Shown: piece by piece, positions 8,150-16,051 of the stretch
Layout: each line of letters opens with the position of its first letter
Numbering within the stretch: the first letter of the stretch is position 1
Origin: an uncultured Clostridia bacterium
GTDB lineage: Bacteria; Bacillota; Clostridia; Christensenellales; Borkfalkiaceae
NCBI GenBank assembly: GCA_947626005.1
Contig: CANQQM010000009.1
Span: 1 to 42,244 of the forward strand
Length of the DNA: 42,244 nucleotides
Direction: 5' to 3'
The notes under the pieces: generated by a model
Databases searched by the model: none
What the model was told of the DNA's origin: nothing
What the model saw: the letters and a program-made list of their open reading frames with translations, nothing else
Translations under genes and position numbers: made by a program

Positions 8150-8815
8150 TCAGACTTCGAATTTATAGCCGAGCCCGCGCAAGGTGACGATGAACTTGCG
8201 GTACTCCTTGAGGTTGCCGCGGAGCATCTTCACATGGGTGTCGACCGTGCGGTCGTCTCCGTAGAAATCGTACCCCCACACCTTGTTGAGGAGCCGCTCC
8301 CGCGTGAGCGCCACCCCCGCGTTCTGGACGAAGTAAAAGAGAAGTTCGTACTCCTTCGGAGTGAGCTCCGCTTTTTCGCCGTCGACGTAGACATTCCGCC
8401 CCGTCACGTCGATGCGCAGCCCCTCGAATTCGTACACCTCTCCCCCCTCTTGCTTGCGCGCGGCACGCCGTACGACGGCATGGATGCGCGCCATGACTTC
8501 CTTCGGGGAGAAGGGCTTGGTGACGTAGTCGTCCGAGCCGATCTCGAAGCCGAAGAGCTTATCGTATTCCTCCCCGCGCGCGGAGAGCATGATGACGGGC
8601 GTCGAGGAAAATTTGCGGATCTCCTTGACGGCGGAAAATCCGTCGAGACGGGGCAGCATGACGTCCATCAAGATGACGTCGTACTTCCCCTCTCGGCACT
8701 TCTTCACGGCCTCCATGCCGTCCTGTGCCTCGTCCGCTTCGCCGCCCTCGAATTCGATGTATTCGCGGAGCACCGCGCGGATCATTTCTTCGTCGTCCAC
8801 GATGAGAACTTTCAC
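8150..8815 (-). CDS. OmpR/PhoB-family response regulator
   Basis: A 221-residue DNA-binding response regulator. The receiver domain (about 1-115) shows the acidic pair D7-D8 in LIVDDEE, the phospho-acceptor D51 in ILMDVMLP, and the KPF lysine loop. The C-terminal winged helix (about 125-220) carries LTPKEYELLFYF and RTVDTHVKMLR. I chose the GTG at 8815 because a strong GCAAGGAGGT (8830-8821) sits 6 nt upstream and the protein then begins VKVLIVDDEE like its family. An ATG 8 codons further upstream overlaps that ribosome site and is unlikely. It forms an operon with the histidine kinase 2 nt downstream, and its promoter faces that of the radical SAM gene. Confidence 0.95.
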   Translation of the reverse strand: MKVLIVDDEEMIRAVLREYIEFEGGEADEAQDGMEAVKKCREGKYDVILMDVMLPRLDGFSAVKEIRKFSSTPVIMLSARGEEYDKLFGFEIGSDDYVTKPFSPKEVMARIHAVVRRAARKQEGGEVYEFEGLRIDVTGRNVYVDGEKAELTPKEYELLFYFVQNAGVALTRERLLNKVWGYDFYGDDRTVDTHVKMLRGNLKEYRKFIVTLRGLGYKFEV

Positions 8816-8903
8816 GGTCGACCTCCTTGCAAAAATCATGCCACACTTTCTTCACGGCTTGTTTACCGAACGGTGAAAATCGCGTGAAACCCTCTGCTTC
8901 CCT

Positions 8904-8932
8904 ATTATACCACATTTTGCACACTTGTGCAA
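8904..8932 (-). promoter_or_regulatory. sigma-A promoter of the response regulator / histidine kinase operon
   Basis: Minus strand: -35 TTGCAC at 8932-8927, 17-nt spacer, perfect -10 TATAAT at 8909-8904. It is arranged back to back with the promoter at 8978-9006. Confidence 0.85.
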
Positions 8933-8933
8933 G

Positions 8934-8945
8934 GGAAAATTTTCC
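8934..8945. promoter_or_regulatory. 12-bp palindrome between divergent promoters (possible operator)
   Basis: GGAAAATTTTCC is a perfect palindrome next to the -35 box of the response-regulator promoter. A second short dyad, CGAA-AG-TTCG, lies at 8949-8958. Which protein binds here, if any, is unknown. Confidence 0.4.
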
Positions 8946-8977
8946 AAACGAAAGTTCGGAAAATAAAGAACAAACGT

Positions 8978-9006
8978 TTGACTTTCCCCTCTCGGCGTGG
9001 TATAAT
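8978..9006 (+). promoter_or_regulatory. sigma-A promoter of the radical SAM / DUF4130 pair
   Basis: -35 TTGACT at 8978-8983, 17-nt spacer, perfect -10 TATAAT at 9001-9006. It is followed by a short leader with AAAGGAGGGCGGC before the ATG at 9028. Confidence 0.92.
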
Positions 9007-9027
9007 ACGGACGAAAAGGAGGGCGGC

Positions 9028-10278
9028 ATGATCGCGGAAGAAAAGCTGAAGATCCTCACCGAGAGCGCGAAGTACGACGTCTCCTGTTCCTCTTCGGGGA
9101 GCAAGCGGAAAAACGGCGGCGGGATCGGGAACGGCTACCCCGCGGGGTGCTGCCATTCCTTCACCCCCGACGGGCGGTGCATCTCCCTCCTCAAGATCCT
9201 CTTGAGCAACGACTGCATCTTCAACTGCCGCTACTGTCCGAGCCGACGGGATGCCGACTGCCCCCGCGCGACGGCGACCCCCGAGGAGGTCTCCGAGCTT
9301 GTCATCGACTTCTACAAGCGCAACTATATCGAGGGGCTCTTTCTCTCGTCGGCCGTCCACATCTCCCCCGACGAGACGATGGAAAAGCTCCTTCTCACCG
9401 TCAAAAAACTGCGGCGGGAATATAACTTCCACGGCTATATCCACCTCAAGGGCATCCCCTATGCCGACCGCGCCCTCACGGAGGAGGCGGCGCGCTACGT
9501 CGACCGCATGAGCTACAACCTCGAACTCCCCTCCGAGGAGAGCCTCCGCCTTCTTGCCCCGCAAAAGAGCAAGGAGGCCCTCCTCCGCCCCATGAAGGAA
9601 CTGCAAAAGAGCCGCCTCGTTTTTACGGCGGAAAAGCGCAAGGGGCTCTTCCTCCCCGCGGGGCAGACGACGCAGCTCATCGTCGGCGCCTCGCCCGAGA
9701 CGGACGGCCATATCCTCCGCCTCACCCAGTCCCTCTACCGCGGGATCGGGCTCAAGCGGGTGTACTATTCCTCCTACGTCCCCGTCGTGCACGACGCGCT
9801 TCTGCCCGAAAAGCCCGTCGGGGAAAGACGGGAGCATCGGCTGTATCAGGCCGATTGGCTGCTCCGCTTTTACGGGTTTTCGGCGGAGGAGATCGTGGAG
9901 AGCGGCGGAAACCTCTCCCTCGAGCTCGACCCGAAGTGCGCATGGGCGCTCCGCAACATGCAGATCTTCCCCGTCGAAGTAAACACCGCCCCGCTCGAAC
10001 TCCTTCTCCGCGTGCCCGGGATCGGCGCACGCAGCGCCTATAAGATCCTCGAGGCGCGGCGATATACCCGCCTCAACTTCGAACACCTTGCCAAAATGCG
10101 CGTCGTCCTAAAACGGGCACGCCACTTTGTGACGGCGGGCGGAAAGTTCTTCGGGAACGCAAATCCCGCCGCCGTCCGCGGCCTTCTCACCGCGGGAGAA
10201 GAAAAGAAAAACGCCGAACAGCTCAGTCTCTTCTCGGATGCGGAGACGGCGCTTTCGGCACATACGGGGGAATTATGA
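9028..10278 (+). CDS. putative DNA modification/repair radical SAM protein (TIGR03916 type)
   Basis: A 416-residue cytoplasmic enzyme. The radical SAM cluster is C63-x3-C67-x2-C70 (NDCIFNCRYC), which would bind a 4Fe-4S cluster and S-adenosylmethionine. An N-terminal block with a Gly/Cys-rich stretch (about 20-51) precedes it. Near the C-terminus, VPGIGARSAYKILEAR is a helix-hairpin-helix, a DNA-binding motif. This layout matches the family linked to DUF4130 and to uracil-DNA-glycosylase-like proteins; the reaction is unknown. The ATG at 9028 has a strong ribosome site. The last bases overlap the next gene by ATGA, so the pair is translationally coupled. No glycosylase gene is adjacent here. 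Confidence 0.88.
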   Translation: MIAEEKLKILTESAKYDVSCSSSGSKRKNGGGIGNGYPAGCCHSFTPDGRCISLLKILLSNDCIFNCRYCPSRRDADCPRATATPEEVSELVIDFYKRNYIEGLFLSSAVHISPDETMEKLLLTVKKLRREYNFHGYIHLKGIPYADRALTEEAARYVDRMSYNLELPSEESLRLLAPQKSKEALLRPMKELQKSRLVFTAEKRKGLFLPAGQTTQLIVGASPETDGHILRLTQSLYRGIGLKRVYYSSYVPVVHDALLPEKPVGERREHRLYQADWLLRFYGFSAEEIVESGGNLSLELDPKCAWALRNMQIFPVEVNTAPLELLLRVPGIGARSAYKILEARRYTRLNFEHLAKMRVVLKRARHFVTAGGKFFGNANPAAVRGLLTAGEEKKNAEQLSLFSDAETALSAHTGEL

Positions 10279-10991
10279 TCTATTTTTATGACGGATCGCG
10301 GGAGAGCTTCCTCACCGCCTTTCTCCTCGCCTATCCCGACGAGGAGGCCTGCCTCACTTCTTCCGGCCGACAGCTTGCGATCGGCCAGCAGTCGATCTTT
10401 GTCCGCGCCGACCCAGAGCGCGCAAAACGCGCCGAAAAGCGGCTCCGCGAGATCGACCCCGACTGCCTCGACGAGCTCGATCTGATGCTTCGGAGCGGCG
10501 ACAGGGACAAGGACAGAACGCTGTTCGAATACTTCCGCCTCATCGCGGCGCGGGGAGAGCCCGTCCGAAAGATGCTCGCGGAGGACGCCGTCTCCGCCGC
10601 CGACGAGTGCATGCGGCGGATCACCTTCGAAGTGCACCGCTTCCACGGGTTTTTGCGCTTCATGGAGAGCGCAAGCGGCGCCCTCTACGCCCCCATTTCC
10701 CCCGACCACGACATCTGCGATCTGCTCGTGCCCCACTTCCGCACCCGCCTCCCCCAATATCCCTTCGTCATCCACGACGTCAAGCGGAAAAAGGCGGCGG
10801 TGTACGACGGATCGCACACCTTCCTCGCCCCGCTCGAGAAGGCGGAAGTCGCCCTCTCCGCCGACGAGGCGGAATGGCAGAAACTGTGGCGGCGGTACTA
10901 TGCGAGCGTCAACATCCCCTCCCGCGAGCGCCTCGCCCAGATGCGCGGCTATATGCCCGTACGGTATTGGAAATTCATGCCCGAGAAGTGA
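10275..10991 (+). CDS. DUF4130 (TIGR03915) DNA-metabolism protein
   Basis: A 238-residue protein beginning MIYFYDGSRESFLTAF, as in the family. The central part (about 75-190) contains MRRITFEVHRFHGFLRF and SPDHDICDLLVPHF, which are hallmark blocks of DUF4130. In other phyla this domain is fused to a uracil-DNA-glycosylase-like domain; here it stands alone, as is usual in Firmicutes. It overlaps the radical SAM gene by 4 nt (ATGA) and so probably forms a complex or pathway with it. No signal peptide or membrane helix is seen. Its 3' end overlaps the convergent ferritin-like gene by 17 bp. The biochemical role is unknown; a part in handling a modified or damaged base is inferred from family context. 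Confidence 0.88.
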   Translation: MIYFYDGSRESFLTAFLLAYPDEEACLTSSGRQLAIGQQSIFVRADPERAKRAEKRLREIDPDCLDELDLMLRSGDRDKDRTLFEYFRLIAARGEPVRKMLAEDAVSAADECMRRITFEVHRFHGFLRFMESASGALYAPISPDHDICDLLVPHFRTRLPQYPFVIHDVKRKKAAVYDGSHTFLAPLEKAEVALSADEAEWQKLWRRYYASVNIPSRERLAQMRGYMPVRYWKFMPEK

Positions 10992-11412
10992 CTTTTGCGA
11001 GCTCCCCGAGGGCAAGAAGGCGGCGCTCACAGCCCCCTTTGAGCGCCTCGGCGGCGCCGATATCTTTGAGCGCGGAGAGGACCCTTAAGACCGCTTCTTC
11101 GAGGCGGCAGTCGGCCGCAAGCATGGCGGGAAGGGACTTCGAATAGTCGACGCTCTCCGCCGAATGATAGGAGACGGGATAGGGCGGGCACGCCGTAAAG
11201 ACGGGGTCCGCGCCGAGTTCCCCCAAGAGGGAGCCGAGCCGCTCGAAGTCGAGGAGGGCGTCGGCGGCAAGGGCACGAAGCGCCGCCCCCGTCTCTCCGC
11301 CCGATACGGCCGTCTGATAGACATATTGCAAGACCAAGGTGAGCATCCCCTCTCTTCCCGCGTATGCCTTGGCGGCGATGCGGAGCGCCGCTCTCCTTTC
11401 TTCTTCCTTCAT
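10975..11412 (-). CDS. degenerate ferritin-like (CotJC / manganese-catalase-like) protein
   Basis: A 145-residue helical protein. Blocks such as YAGREGMLTLVLQYVYQ and FERLGSLLGELGADPVF align by eye with Clostridial ferritin-like four-helix proteins of the CotJC/manganese catalase type. In those I expect a Glu in the first helix (SELTAI), EMHH in the second and E..H in the last. Here the positions read GMLTLV, ALLDFER and CERRLLAL, so most metal ligands appear to be lost. It may be a structural or pseudo-enzyme member. The start ATG at 11412 has GGAGGGGAT before it. It converges on and overlaps the DUF4130 gene. The family assignment rests on pattern memory alone. Confidence 0.6.
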   Translation of the reverse strand: MKEEERRAALRIAAKAYAGREGMLTLVLQYVYQTAVSGGETGAALRALAADALLDFERLGSLLGELGADPVFTACPPYPVSYHSAESVDYSKSLPAMLAADCRLEEAVLRVLSALKDIGAAEALKGGCERRLLALGELAKVTSRA

Positions 11413-11498
11413 ATCCCCTCCGTCTTTTTCCGTATCTTATGCAGACGGGCGGGAATGTGTTCCCCCATTCAAAAATTCGAAAAACCCCCTTCGCACGC

Positions 11499-11527
11499 TT
11501 GCCTTTTGCGAGGGGGCGTGCTATAAT
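11499..11527 (+). promoter_or_regulatory. sigma-A promoter of the aldo/keto reductase
   Basis: -35 TTGCCT at 11499-11504, 17-nt spacer, perfect -10 TATAAT at 11522-11527, followed by AAAGGAGG before the ATG at 11555. Confidence 0.85.
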
Positions 11528-11554
11528 GTGTGCAATATAAAAAGGAGGCCCTGT

Positions 11555-12631
11555 ATGCAGGAAGATCACAGCGGAAAAAAGTTCGTCGGCGGAAGGTGGA
11601 TGGACGAGCAGACGTTCAAGCGCATTCTCATGAACAAAGAGCGCATTCCCGACCCCATGCGCTATAAAAAAGAGGCGATGCACTATCGCCGTGCGGGAAA
11701 GAGCGGGCTCAAACTCCCCGAAGTTTCGCTCGGACTGTGGCACAATTTCGGGAGCGTCGATAACTTCGAAGTCATGCGCGACATGATCTTCACCGCCTTC
11801 GACAACGGGATCTGTCACTTCGACCTCGCCAACAACTACGGGCCGCGGGGCGGCTCGGCGGAGGAGAACTTCGGGCGCATCCTCCGCGAAAGTTTTTCCT
11901 CCTACCGCGACGAAATGTGCATTTCGACCAAGGCGGGCTTCGGCATGTGGAAGGGCCCCTACGGCGACGGCGGGAGCAAGAAATACCTCACGGCCTCCCT
12001 CGACCAGAGTTTAAGCCGCCTCGGGCTCGACTACGTCGACATCTTCTATCATCACCGCCCCGCCCCCGAGACCCCCATCGAGGAGACCTGCTACACCCTC
12101 CATCGCCTCGTCGAACAGGGCAAGGCGCTCTACATCGGCATCTCCAACTACGATCGGGCGCAGACGGAGGCCGCGGTCGAAGTGTTCCGCGAACTCAAGA
12201 CGCCCTTCATCCTCAACCAGTCCTGCTACAATCTTCTCGACCGCCGCGTCGAGGAGGACGGCCTCAAGCGCTACGCCGAGGAACAGGGCTTCGGGCTCAT
12301 CGTCTATTCCCCGCTTGCGCAGGGGCTCCTCACCGACAAGTACCTCCACGGGATCCCCGAGGACAGCCGCATCCGCAAGAGCTTCACCCTCAAGGAAGAA
12401 AAACTCACCCCATCCCTGCAAAACAAGCTCGAAGCGCTCCGCGCCGTCGCAAGGGAGCGGGGGCAGACCCTCCCCGAGCTTGCCCTCTCGTGGGTGCTCA
12501 AGGACCGCGCCGTCGCCTCCGTCATCATCGGGGCGTCCTCCTCCGAGCAGATCCTCGAGAATATCCGCGTCAACCCCCTCTTCACCGAGGAAGAACTTGC
12601 CCGCATCGAGGAAATTTGCAAGGCGGAATGA
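11555..12631 (+). CDS. yghZ: aldo/keto reductase, YghZ / L-glyceraldehyde-3-phosphate reductase type
   Basis: A 358-residue NADPH-dependent oxidoreductase with a TIM barrel, cytoplasmic. The core closely follows E. coli YghZ (AKR14): YRRAGKSGLKLPEVSLGLWHNFG, HFDLANNYGP with the catalytic Asp and Tyr, STKAGFGMW with the Lys, YVDIFYHHRP with the His, and a nucleotide-binding end VIIGASSSEQ. YghZ reduces L-glyceraldehyde 3-phosphate and methylglyoxal. The product carries roughly 30 more N-terminal residues than E. coli YghZ. I kept the ATG at 11555 because AAAGGAGG sits 8 nt upstream, whereas the internal Met codons lack a ribosome site. It is monocistronic, with its own promoter and terminator. 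Confidence 0.92.
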   Translation: MQEDHSGKKFVGGRWMDEQTFKRILMNKERIPDPMRYKKEAMHYRRAGKSGLKLPEVSLGLWHNFGSVDNFEVMRDMIFTAFDNGICHFDLANNYGPRGGSAEENFGRILRESFSSYRDEMCISTKAGFGMWKGPYGDGGSKKYLTASLDQSLSRLGLDYVDIFYHHRPAPETPIEETCYTLHRLVEQGKALYIGISNYDRAQTEAAVEVFRELKTPFILNQSCYNLLDRRVEEDGLKRYAEEQGFGLIVYSPLAQGLLTDKYLHGIPEDSRIRKSFTLKEEKLTPSLQNKLEALRAVARERGQTLPELALSWVLKDRAVASVIIGASSSEQILENIRVNPLFTEEELARIEEICKAE

Positions 12632-12640
12632 AAAACGTCG

Positions 12641-12673
12641 GGAGCGCCGCGGCAAGGCCGCGGCGCTCCTTTT
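12641..12673 (+). terminator. intrinsic terminator of the aldo/keto reductase gene
   Basis: A perfect 12-bp stem GGAGCGCCGCGG / CCGCGGCGCTCC (12641-12652 and 12658-12669) with loop CAAGG, followed by TTTT. It lies 9 nt after the stop codon. Confidence 0.9.
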
Positions 12674-12722
12674 CATCTTCGGTTGTGTTCCGTACCGTCC
12701 GGAAGAGTAAGCGGCTTCCCGC

Positions 12723-12875
12723 TTAAAATTCCGTTTCGTAATGGCAGTCGGAATACTGCGTGGGGGGCATCGTTTCGCCCTCGCCGACATAGACGGTGTT
12801 GACGACTCTGCCTTCCCGATCGATGACCTTATACGCGCCCGTCTTGGGGCAGACGTCTCCGGCATTCAATCTCAT
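12723..12875 (-). CDS. small hypothetical protein, 50 residues
   Basis: The peptide starts MRLNAGDVCPKTGAYKVID and ends with CHYETEF. It has two Cys (CPKTG and DCHYE) and a Pro-rich turn GETMPPTQYSDC. That recalls small Firmicute proteins with a GD..P.tG.Y pattern (YjzC-like), but I cannot name it firmly. The start ATG is preceded by GGAGGTGCAAA, a good ribosome site, which supports real translation. It sits 42 nt downstream of uppP on the same strand and may be carried on that transcript. The gap contains a short ATACT/AGTAT dyad. Function is unknown. Confidence 0.7.
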   Translation of the reverse strand: MRLNAGDVCPKTGAYKVIDREGRVVNTVYVGEGETMPPTQYSDCHYETEF

Positions 12876-12917
12876 TTTGCACCTCCGATACTCTCAGTAT
12901 GGGAGGTTTTTTCGCGT

Positions 12918-13754
12918 TTATGCAACGGGGGCGAAAATTCCCGCCGCGGCCGCCGAAAAACTGAAGAGCGCAAGGAGGAGAAGGTACAGCGCAAACCACT
13001 TGTAGTTGGCCTTCCCGACGACCTTGAGCATGACGCGGATGGCAAAAAAGCCCGAAGCCGCCGCCGCCGCGATCCCGACGATCATCCCGACGATCCCCGC
13101 CGCCCCCATCATGGAGAAGGTCTCGGGTTCGTCGAAGATCGCCCCTTTCAGCCCGACGAGCACGCTTCCGAGGATGATGGGAATGCTCATGAGGAAGGAA
13201 AAACGCATCACATCCTCCGTCTTTCCGCCCGCAAGTGTCCCCGCAGCGATCGTCGAACCGCTGCGCGAAATGCCGGGGAGCACCGCGATCGCCTGCACAA
13301 GCCCCATCGGCACCGTGCTCCGCCAGCCGAGCGGGAATTGCCTTTTTCGGCGGGTCGCGACGAGTTCGCAAAGAAGGAGGAGCGCCGCCGTCAGCCCGAA
13401 GCAGATCGCAAGGTACGCGATCCCGTTCTCCCCCGCAAAGAGGGCGTCGATCCTGTCCTCGAGGAAGAGCCCGACGAGCCCCGCGGGGACGGTCGCGACG
13501 ACGAGCATAACAAGCGGCTTAAAGGGCTTTTTGAAGAGGGCGAAGATGTCCTTCCGAAAGGCGACGAGCACCGCGATGAGGGTGCCGAAGTGCAGCATCA
13601 CGTTGACGAACGTCATGCTTCCCCCCTCCAAACGGTAGCCGAGGAGACGCTGCAGGAGGACAAGATGCCCACTTGACGAAACGGGCAGGAACTCTGTGAG
13701 TCCCTGCACCGTGCCGAGTAAAAATGATTTCCAAATCGCTTCCCAAAAACCCAT
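12918..13754 (-). CDS. uppP: undecaprenyl-diphosphate phosphatase
   Basis: A 278-residue integral membrane phosphatase that recycles undecaprenyl pyrophosphate to the monophosphate carrier for peptidoglycan and other envelope polymers. It also gives basal bacitracin tolerance (BacA). The N-terminal signature GLTEFLPVSSSGHL (E21, H30) and the second signature PGISRSGSTIAAG (around residue 170) are intact, with about eight hydrophobic helices. Length is normal. It starts 6 nt after the stop of the upstream lipoprotein gene, and no Shine-Dalgarno site is visible before its ATG. Translation is therefore probably coupled to the upstream gene. Confidence 0.96.
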   Translation of the reverse strand: MGFWEAIWKSFLLGTVQGLTEFLPVSSSGHLVLLQRLLGYRLEGGSMTFVNVMLHFGTLIAVLVAFRKDIFALFKKPFKPLVMLVVATVPAGLVGLFLEDRIDALFAGENGIAYLAICFGLTAALLLLCELVATRRKRQFPLGWRSTVPMGLVQAIAVLPGISRSGSTIAAGTLAGGKTEDVMRFSFLMSIPIILGSVLVGLKGAIFDEPETFSMMGAAGIVGMIVGIAAAAASGFFAIRVMLKVVGKANYKWFALYLLLLALFSFSAAAAGIFAPVA

Positions 13755-13760
13755 ACAAAA

Positions 13761-15908
13761 TCAGTTGCCGAGCGAAGAAAGATCCTTGAAGCGCTCGCTG
13801 TAGATGTTCGAACAAGCGTCGACATACGTATTGATGGCGTCCTGCTGCTTGTTGGTCGCATACGACCCGACCGCCGCAGACTTGAGCTGTTCGAAGTAGG
13901 AATAGGAGAAACTGTTCTCCGTCTCCCGCGTGCCGCCTTCGCGCTCTTCGTAGTCGAAGGCGAAGGGTGTATCCGCACCCTCGGGCGTGTCCGCAAAGGA
14001 GAAGGTGCAGTAAATGATGTGCCAGCCGTAGTCGGTGGGAACGACGCAATACGTCCCCGCGCCGCTTGCGACGGCGATCTGTGCCGCATACTCGAATTCG
14101 GACATGTAGTCCGTCTTGAACGGAGAGACGGAGTAGCCGAGGTAGTCGTTCAGCCCCGCCGTATCCGTATTGTATGCGAAGGAGAGCTCGTTGATGATGG
14201 AAAACGCCTTGTATTCGTTGGTGCCGTCGACGAACATGCGGTTCGCGTCGAAGGGCGCCTCTTCGAAGGCGGTGAGCTTGCCCATCTCGTAGATGAAGTT
14301 GTCGTAGTTGACTTCGCCTGCCGTCTCCGCCCCTTCGGTGTAGTCGGTGCGGGTGAAGTAATCGGGAGAAGCCGTGCGGAAGCTCTCGTTGAGCGTCTTG
14401 TCGTTGGTGACGGTAAGGCCCTCTTTTGCGAGGTAATCCTTCATTTCTTTGAGGAACCCGTCGATCGTGATCGGCGTCGCCTTGACGGTGTACTTGCCGT
14501 CGTCGTCCTTTTCCGCCGTCCCGTTGAAGGTGTACTTGCCATAGTAGTTTTCGAGCTTTTCGTACTTGGCGGGGGAACCGTCGGCGTTTTCCGCCGCGTT
14601 CTTGATGCCGTTCTCGAAGAAGAGGTACTTGCGCGCCGCATCTCCCCCCGTGAAGGCGCCGTCCGCCTCTTCCGCAACATAGGAATAGTCGGTCGCGCCC
14701 GTGAACCACGATTCGCGCTGATCGGTCGCAACGACCTTTTCAAGCAGCTTTGCGCGCGCCGCGTACTTTGCGCCCTTCGCGTCATTGAAGTCGTTGGTGA
14801 ACCCGTCGAGCTCCTGCGTCTGCGTCGTGGAGAAGGGAAGAAGGATGTTGATCACGAAGCCGTAGTTGGTGTCGTAGGGGGCAAACACGAAGGAGGTGTC
14901 GCTCATGCCGTCGAGCGCCGTCTCGAAGGAGCTCTTGTCCTTTGCGAAGCTCTCCTTCTGCGCCGCAAGGGTGGAATCGAAGAGGTCCTTCGCCCACGCC
15001 TCGGTAAGCTTCTCTTCCGCCTCTTTTTCGAACTTTTCGCTCACCTTCCCGATGATCGCCGACTCGTACGCCGACTTGAGCTCCATCGCGAAGTAGTTGA
15101 TCGATTCGATCTTGCTCGTGTCCTCCCCTTCCTCCAAAAGGTCGTTGGAGCGGAGGCTCGCAAGGTAGCGGGTGTAGGCGTTGCGGCGGGTCGTCGGCGT
15201 GGAGCCCTCTTTCTTCTCGTAGCTGCCGAGCGCCGTCTCCTTGCCCGTGTAGATGGCGTAGTCGTTGTCGTAGTAGTCCTCGTTCTCCGTCTCCGCGTCG
15301 GTGGGCAGGGTGCGCACCGAGACGGAAGAGGTCTCGTCCTCATCGGCCTTGATGAAGTCGTCCTCGAGGGAATCGATGGAGGAATTGATGGAGACGCGGA
15401 GGTCGTAGACCGCCTTGTCGCGCTCCTCCTCGGTGAGGAAATAGGCAAGGCCTGCGGCTTCGCGGGCGGCGTCGCTCGCAAAGTCCCCTTCAACGGCCTT
15501 CTTGTAGCCGTCGACCGTATAGACCTCCGACTCGGTGAGACCGCCGTTCGCGGCAAGATAGACCTTGCCGAACTGGATGAACACCTGACGGTTGACAAGG
15601 CTCTCCGCGATCGTGCGGAAGGTCTCCGCATAGGAGAGGTTGTACGAATTCATGTAGCTGTAGCCGCTCGCGACGAAGCTGGCGACCATATCGCGCTTGA
15701 TGATGTTCGCCTTGCCGACGAGATCTTTGTAGGCGGCATACTTCCCGCCGCTCTCGAAATCGGCGCTCCGCGTGATATCCACTTCGGCGATGACCTGCCG
15801 GTAATCCTTTCCGACGTTCGTCGTGATGAGGGAATCGCAACCCGCAAGGGCGCCGCATGCAAGGATGGCTGCGACCGCGACCGCGACGGCTCTCTTCTTG
15901 TTCTTCAT
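13761..15908 (-). CDS. PrsA/SurA-like foldase lipoprotein
   Basis: A 715-residue secreted lipoprotein. The signal peptide ends in a lipobox LAGC with C24 as the lipidated residue, so it should be anchored on the outer face of the membrane. The part after the signal (about 40-130: RQVIAEVDI, then SLVNRQVFIQFGK) resembles the SurA/PrsA N-terminal chaperone region. Near the C-terminus (about residues 625-640) DYGWHIIYC resembles the final strand of a parvulin-type prolyl isomerase. No complete catalytic parvulin domain can be identified by eye, and the protein is about twice the usual PrsA length, with long acidic inserts. Such a gene often follows mfd in Clostridia, as here (mfd, then this, then uppP). 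It is likely an extracytoplasmic folding helper; isomerase activity is doubtful. Confidence 0.72.
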   Translation of the reverse strand: MKNKKRAVAVAVAAILACGALAGCDSLITTNVGKDYRQVIAEVDITRSADFESGGKYAAYKDLVGKANIIKRDMVASFVASGYSYMNSYNLSYAETFRTIAESLVNRQVFIQFGKVYLAANGGLTESEVYTVDGYKKAVEGDFASDAAREAAGLAYFLTEEERDKAVYDLRVSINSSIDSLEDDFIKADEDETSSVSVRTLPTDAETENEDYYDNDYAIYTGKETALGSYEKKEGSTPTTRRNAYTRYLASLRSNDLLEEGEDTSKIESINYFAMELKSAYESAIIGKVSEKFEKEAEEKLTEAWAKDLFDSTLAAQKESFAKDKSSFETALDGMSDTSFVFAPYDTNYGFVINILLPFSTTQTQELDGFTNDFNDAKGAKYAARAKLLEKVVATDQRESWFTGATDYSYVAEEADGAFTGGDAARKYLFFENGIKNAAENADGSPAKYEKLENYYGKYTFNGTAEKDDDGKYTVKATPITIDGFLKEMKDYLAKEGLTVTNDKTLNESFRTASPDYFTRTDYTEGAETAGEVNYDNFIYEMGKLTAFEEAPFDANRMFVDGTNEYKAFSIINELSFAYNTDTAGLNDYLGYSVSPFKTDYMSEFEYAAQIAVASGAGTYCVVPTDYGWHIIYCTFSFADTPEGADTPFAFDYEEREGGTRETENSFSYSYFEQLKSAAVGSYATNKQQDAINTYVDACSNIYSERFKDLSSLGN

Positions 15909-16005
15909 AGAAACTCCTTAACGCTTGACGTATTCGGCAGCGCCGACGCTTCCGCGCGGGCGAAACGTACGCGCGCGAACGCCCGTACGACCGATAACTC
16001 TAACT

Positions 16006-16034
16006 ATTATAACCTATTTTACCGAATAGTGCAA
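16006..16034 (-). promoter_or_regulatory. sigma-A promoter of the foldase lipoprotein
   Basis: Minus strand: -35 TTGCAC at 16034-16029, 17-nt spacer, perfect -10 TATAAT at 16011-16006. It predicts a leader of about 90 nt ending in AAGGAG. The promoter lies just beyond the mfd stop codon. Confidence 0.85.
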
Positions 16035-16051
16035 ATAATTCTCGGTGAAAA

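Noticed and set aside
15041-15631. Arg/Ser/Thr-rich frame opposite or offset to the foldase lipoprotein
   Set aside because: An out-of-frame shadow of the lipoprotein gene; low-complexity composition with no start signal.
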